Shown here: piece after piece, positions 14,901 to 15,733 of the stretch
Position numbering within the stretch: position 1 is the first letter of the stretch
Layout of the letters: each line of letters opens with the position of its first letter
NCBI GenBank assembly: GCA_964617565.1
Contig: CAZTYH010000070.1
Coordinates: 1 to 15,733 of the forward strand
Reading direction: 5' to 3'
Source of the DNA: JAKJGV01 sp964617565
GTDB taxonomy: Bacteria > Verrucomicrobiota > Kiritimatiellia > CAIQIC01 > JAGNIJ01
DNA length: 15,733 nt
Program-made: the position numbers and the translations under genes
Notes under the pieces: model-generated
Told to the model about the DNA's origin: nothing
The model's input: the letters and a program-made list of their open reading frames with translations, nothing else
Databases searched by the model: none

Positions 14901-15025
14901 GACTCGCGTTCTCAACCCTGCTGACGCTGCTTCTGTGTCCCGTTTTGTATTCCATTTTCTTCCGGATACCCTGTAACGATTATCAGTGGGATCCGGCCGT
15001 GCTGGCCAAGACGGCGGACGATTGA
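11942..15025 (+). CDS. RND-family efflux pump, AcrB/HAE1-like permease
   Basis: The protein has 1027 residues, normal for the family. TM1 (TAFTFFALVAMMGVNAY), a first porter domain (PGAAPQKVEELVTDKLE), TM2-6, a long amphipathic link, TM7 (FMAIVGTVFVVALW), a second porter domain and TM8-12 (VVPLAMGLLTLILIGQF, PLIIIITIPPMIVGIVPGLL and onward) can be followed. TM4 reads GMLVDNGVVVSEN with Asp400-Asn401 where AcrB has Asp407-Asp408. TM10 reads GVIVNNAIMMID with Asn921 where AcrB has Lys940. A single acidic residue is thus left in the classic proton relay, a variation known in one RND branch. AGGGAG (11928-11933) lies eight bases before the ATG, 33 bp after the adaptor gene. Together with the adaptor and the fused channel it makes a complete tripartite pump. 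Substrates are unknown; the AcrB-like fold argues for hydrophobic or amphiphilic compounds over metal ions. Confidence 0.95.
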   Translation: MNLAGWCIRNNRTAFTFFALVAMMGVNAYRSVPRLESPEFTIRTAMVVTYLPGAAPQKVEELVTDKLESKLQEIPEVEKLESQSMTGVSIIAVEVASKYRDMPPIWQKLRNKVADVQPTLPDGVQGPYVNDEFGDVFPVLIAVTGDGYTYRELKTHADELRDAILLNDLVAKVDIYGVQEERIYVEFSNARLAEAGITPQEIMSAISSQNILKPGGSAKVGPERIIIEPTGAFNSIEDLQLLSIRAQGQDDAVYLQDIATIRRGFIEPPETMTRYDGESCLILAVSMVADGKVTDMAPAVVSLVRDMQSTRPWGIELTPFFSQEKYVTRSINDFMVNLLEAFGFVVVIMFIFTGLRTGLITGALVPMAMLMCFVFMPVFKISLQQVSIAALIIALGMLVDNGVVVSENILVRFGRGEERLQAVQGAIQELWLPLLTSSLTTICAFLPIAWAKSDVGEYCFSIFQVVSLTLLCSWFLSITFVPILCYYFLKPEQKGQAFDSKVYRLYRGLLIRSLQRRGRFMAIVGTVFVVALWSFRFVPSIFFPPNDREMLLVDFWQPYGTDVTTTAERLAGLERFLLARTNDVESVASFIGSGGPRWYLGLNVEQDNPNYANVVITLRAADRVAALQEALDDHLEAEFPDCRYTVKPLENGPPVGAPVKIYLSGKDIGTIYELRERIANAMKAISGVTNIRDDWGEWTKKLKINVDQEKARQAGFTSEDVATSLQTQISGLSVTEYREGKDLIPVVFRSDDAFREDLGRIESLAVYSFMSGHNVPLLQIATAELEWQTSNIRRRNRMRTMTLMTDIEGRFASEALAEIVPMVEAIQAADDWPTGYGVEFGGEDAESAKAQQSIMAVVPLAMGLLTLILIGQFNSIRRPLIIIITIPPMIVGIVPGLLITQAPFGFMAFLGLISLMGVIVNNAIMMIDRIEIEKNLGQKPIDALIVAAQRRLRPIMATATTTVCGLIPLSLQGGEMWRPMANTIMFGLAFSTLLTLLLCPVLYSIFFRIPCNDYQWDPAVLAKTADD

Positions 15026-15063
15026 AGTGCCGAGGCGTTTTGGAGCGGAGAGCTTTATTTCGA

Positions 15064-15396
15064 TCAATCTGTCGCCAACCCGGCCAGCGAGACGCCGACC
15101 GAGGCGCCGATACAGGTCCAGGCAAAATCCTTCCAGCTCACGCCGGTCTTCTTGATTTCGTGGTCGTACCACTCCTTGCCCGCGCCTGCGAGCATGGCCG
15201 AGGAGAATCCAAAAGCCAAGGAGGTTTCGCGATCGTTGGCCTGCGCCGCAAGGAGTGCCGTGCCGCCTCCGATGACCGCGCCTGCGCCGAAATGATAAGC
15301 CTTGTCGCGTCCGAGCCAGCTATCGTTCTCGAGAACCCGGATGTGGCCGCATCCGGTGAGCAGGCAGAGCGTGATGACGATGAAAAGAAGGCGCAT
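15064..15396 (-). CDS. YfiM/DUF2279-like lipoprotein
   Basis: The protein has 110 residues. The signal peptide ends in lipobox LLTGC with Cys16 as lipidation site; residues 17-18 are Gly-His, without an inner-membrane-retention Asp. The mature part has the pattern NDSWLGRDKAYHFGAG (24-39), AGKEWYDHEIKK (72-83) and VSWKDFAWTCIGASVGV (87-102), the order of conserved blocks expected of the YfiM-type/DUF2279 small periplasmic lipoproteins, which have two or three small-residue helices. Function is unknown. It is convergent with the RND gene, with 38 bp between the stops and no obvious hairpin there. No strong ribosome-binding site is seen before the ATG at 15396. Confidence 0.75.
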   Translation of the reverse strand: MRLLFIVITLCLLTGCGHIRVLENDSWLGRDKAYHFGAGAVIGGGTALLAAQANDRETSLAFGFSSAMLAGAGKEWYDHEIKKTGVSWKDFAWTCIGASVGVSLAGLATD

Positions 15397-15535
15397 GATT
15401 CATCTGCCAGGTTAGCAGGCCTGTTTCAGCCATTCAAGCCATCCAGCCGGAGTGTGCCAGGGGAGGGGAATGCGTGACGGCCGCCATGATTCTTTCTCTA
15501 CTGTGTGCGGGAAAAACGCTAAGCGAGGGTGCGGC

Positions 15536-15563
15536 TTGACTTGCGTGCCGATGCGCATAGAAT
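15536..15563 (+). promoter_or_regulatory. tRNA-Val promoter
   Basis: TTGACT (15536-15541), a 16-base spacer and TAGAAT (15558-15563) lie 36 bp before the tRNA. Both hexamers match the sigma-70 consensus at five of six positions. The rest of 15397-15599 holds nothing else I can support. Confidence 0.65.
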
Positions 15564-15599
15564 GACCCGCACCATGGTTCATCTCATGGCCCCTTTAAT

Positions 15600-15676
15600 G
15601 GGCGATTAGCTCAGTTGGTCAGAGCGCGTGCCTCACATGCACGAGGTCACTGGTTCGAGCCCAGTATCGCCCACCA
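15600..15676 (+). tRNA. tRNA-Val (anticodon CAC)
   Basis: A complete cloverleaf can be drawn. The acceptor stem is GGGCGAT/ATCGCCC, the D stem GCTC/GAGC, the anticodon stem CGTGC/GCACG with loop CTCACAT (anticodon CAC, reading GTG), and the T arm CTGG-TTCGAGC-CCAG within ACTGG/CCAGT. The discriminator is A and CCA is encoded. Confidence 0.96.
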
Positions 15677-15733
15677 GTTGGCTCTGCACCAAATAAGGGG
15701 GCATGGCGACGCCAACCAGTTAAGCACATAAGG

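Noticed and set aside
15026..15063. A terminator between the convergent RND and lipoprotein genes
   Set aside because: No stem of useful length could be drawn in the 38 bp.
4100..15676. The segment between the two tRNA genes as a tRNA-bounded genomic island
   Set aside because: There is no integrase, no duplicated tRNA 3' end as attachment site, and no visible change in composition; the two tRNAs are different.
15691..15723. A six-codon open frame (MATPTS) with a G-rich sequence before it, after tRNA-Val
   Set aside because: It is too short to separate from chance, and the downstream gene it might regulate is outside the window.

Overview
The window looks like part of a metagenome-assembled genome from a Gram-negative bacterium. 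It carries TolC-type outer-membrane channels, an RND pump, lipoproteins with lipoboxes and a PEP-CTERM protein. The PEP-CTERM tail, the autotransporter-like strand repeats and a C-terminal Y-x-VQS-x-TN ... FYR module are common in the PVC superphylum (Verrucomicrobiota, Kiritimatiellota, Lentisphaerota), so I infer that placement; no marker gene here proves it. Three 100-N gaps are present. Two of them (2251-2350 and 7906-8005) are flanked by exact 55-bp duplications of the contig ends and are almost certainly scaffolding artefacts. The third (1067-1166) is a real gap of unknown size.

Layout. (1) 1-1348, minus strand: an ArsR-family regulator with a promoter and overlapping palindrome, then, past the gap, a TolC-family protein running off the left edge; probably a regulated efflux operon. 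(2) 1397-1434: a 38-bp perfect palindrome acting as terminator. (3) 1472-4040, minus strand: a radical SAM protein with a B12-binding-like N-terminus, followed (38 bp apart once the gap is collapsed) by a cyclic-nucleotide-binding/rhodanese fusion. (4) 4100-4176: tRNA-Arg(CCT), followed by a long hairpin. (5) 4263-7179, minus strand: three signal-peptide-bearing surface genes joined by one- and four-base overlaps: a YadA-head-like protein, a beta-rich Ig/cadherin-like protein and a PEP-CTERM protein with a P-domain-like end. (6) 7356-15025, plus strand, divergent from (5): an efflux operon made of a DUF6268-like outer-membrane barrel (split by the artefactual gap but intact when repaired), a fused periplasmic-binding-protein/TolC protein, a lipoprotein membrane-fusion protein and an RND pump. 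(7) 15064-15396, minus strand: a YfiM-like lipoprotein. (8) 15600-15676: tRNA-Val(CAC) with a good promoter.

How the genes fit together. The plus-strand operon supplies all three layers of an RND efflux pump, with two unusual additions. Its outer-membrane channel carries an N-terminal ABC_sub_bind-type ligand-binding domain, and a DUF6268-like barrel is co-transcribed upstream. This is the best candidate in the window for an undescribed system: a ligand-sensing or ligand-capturing variant of tripartite efflux. The coupled surface-protein operon transcribed in the opposite direction from the same 176-bp intergenic region is the second point of interest.
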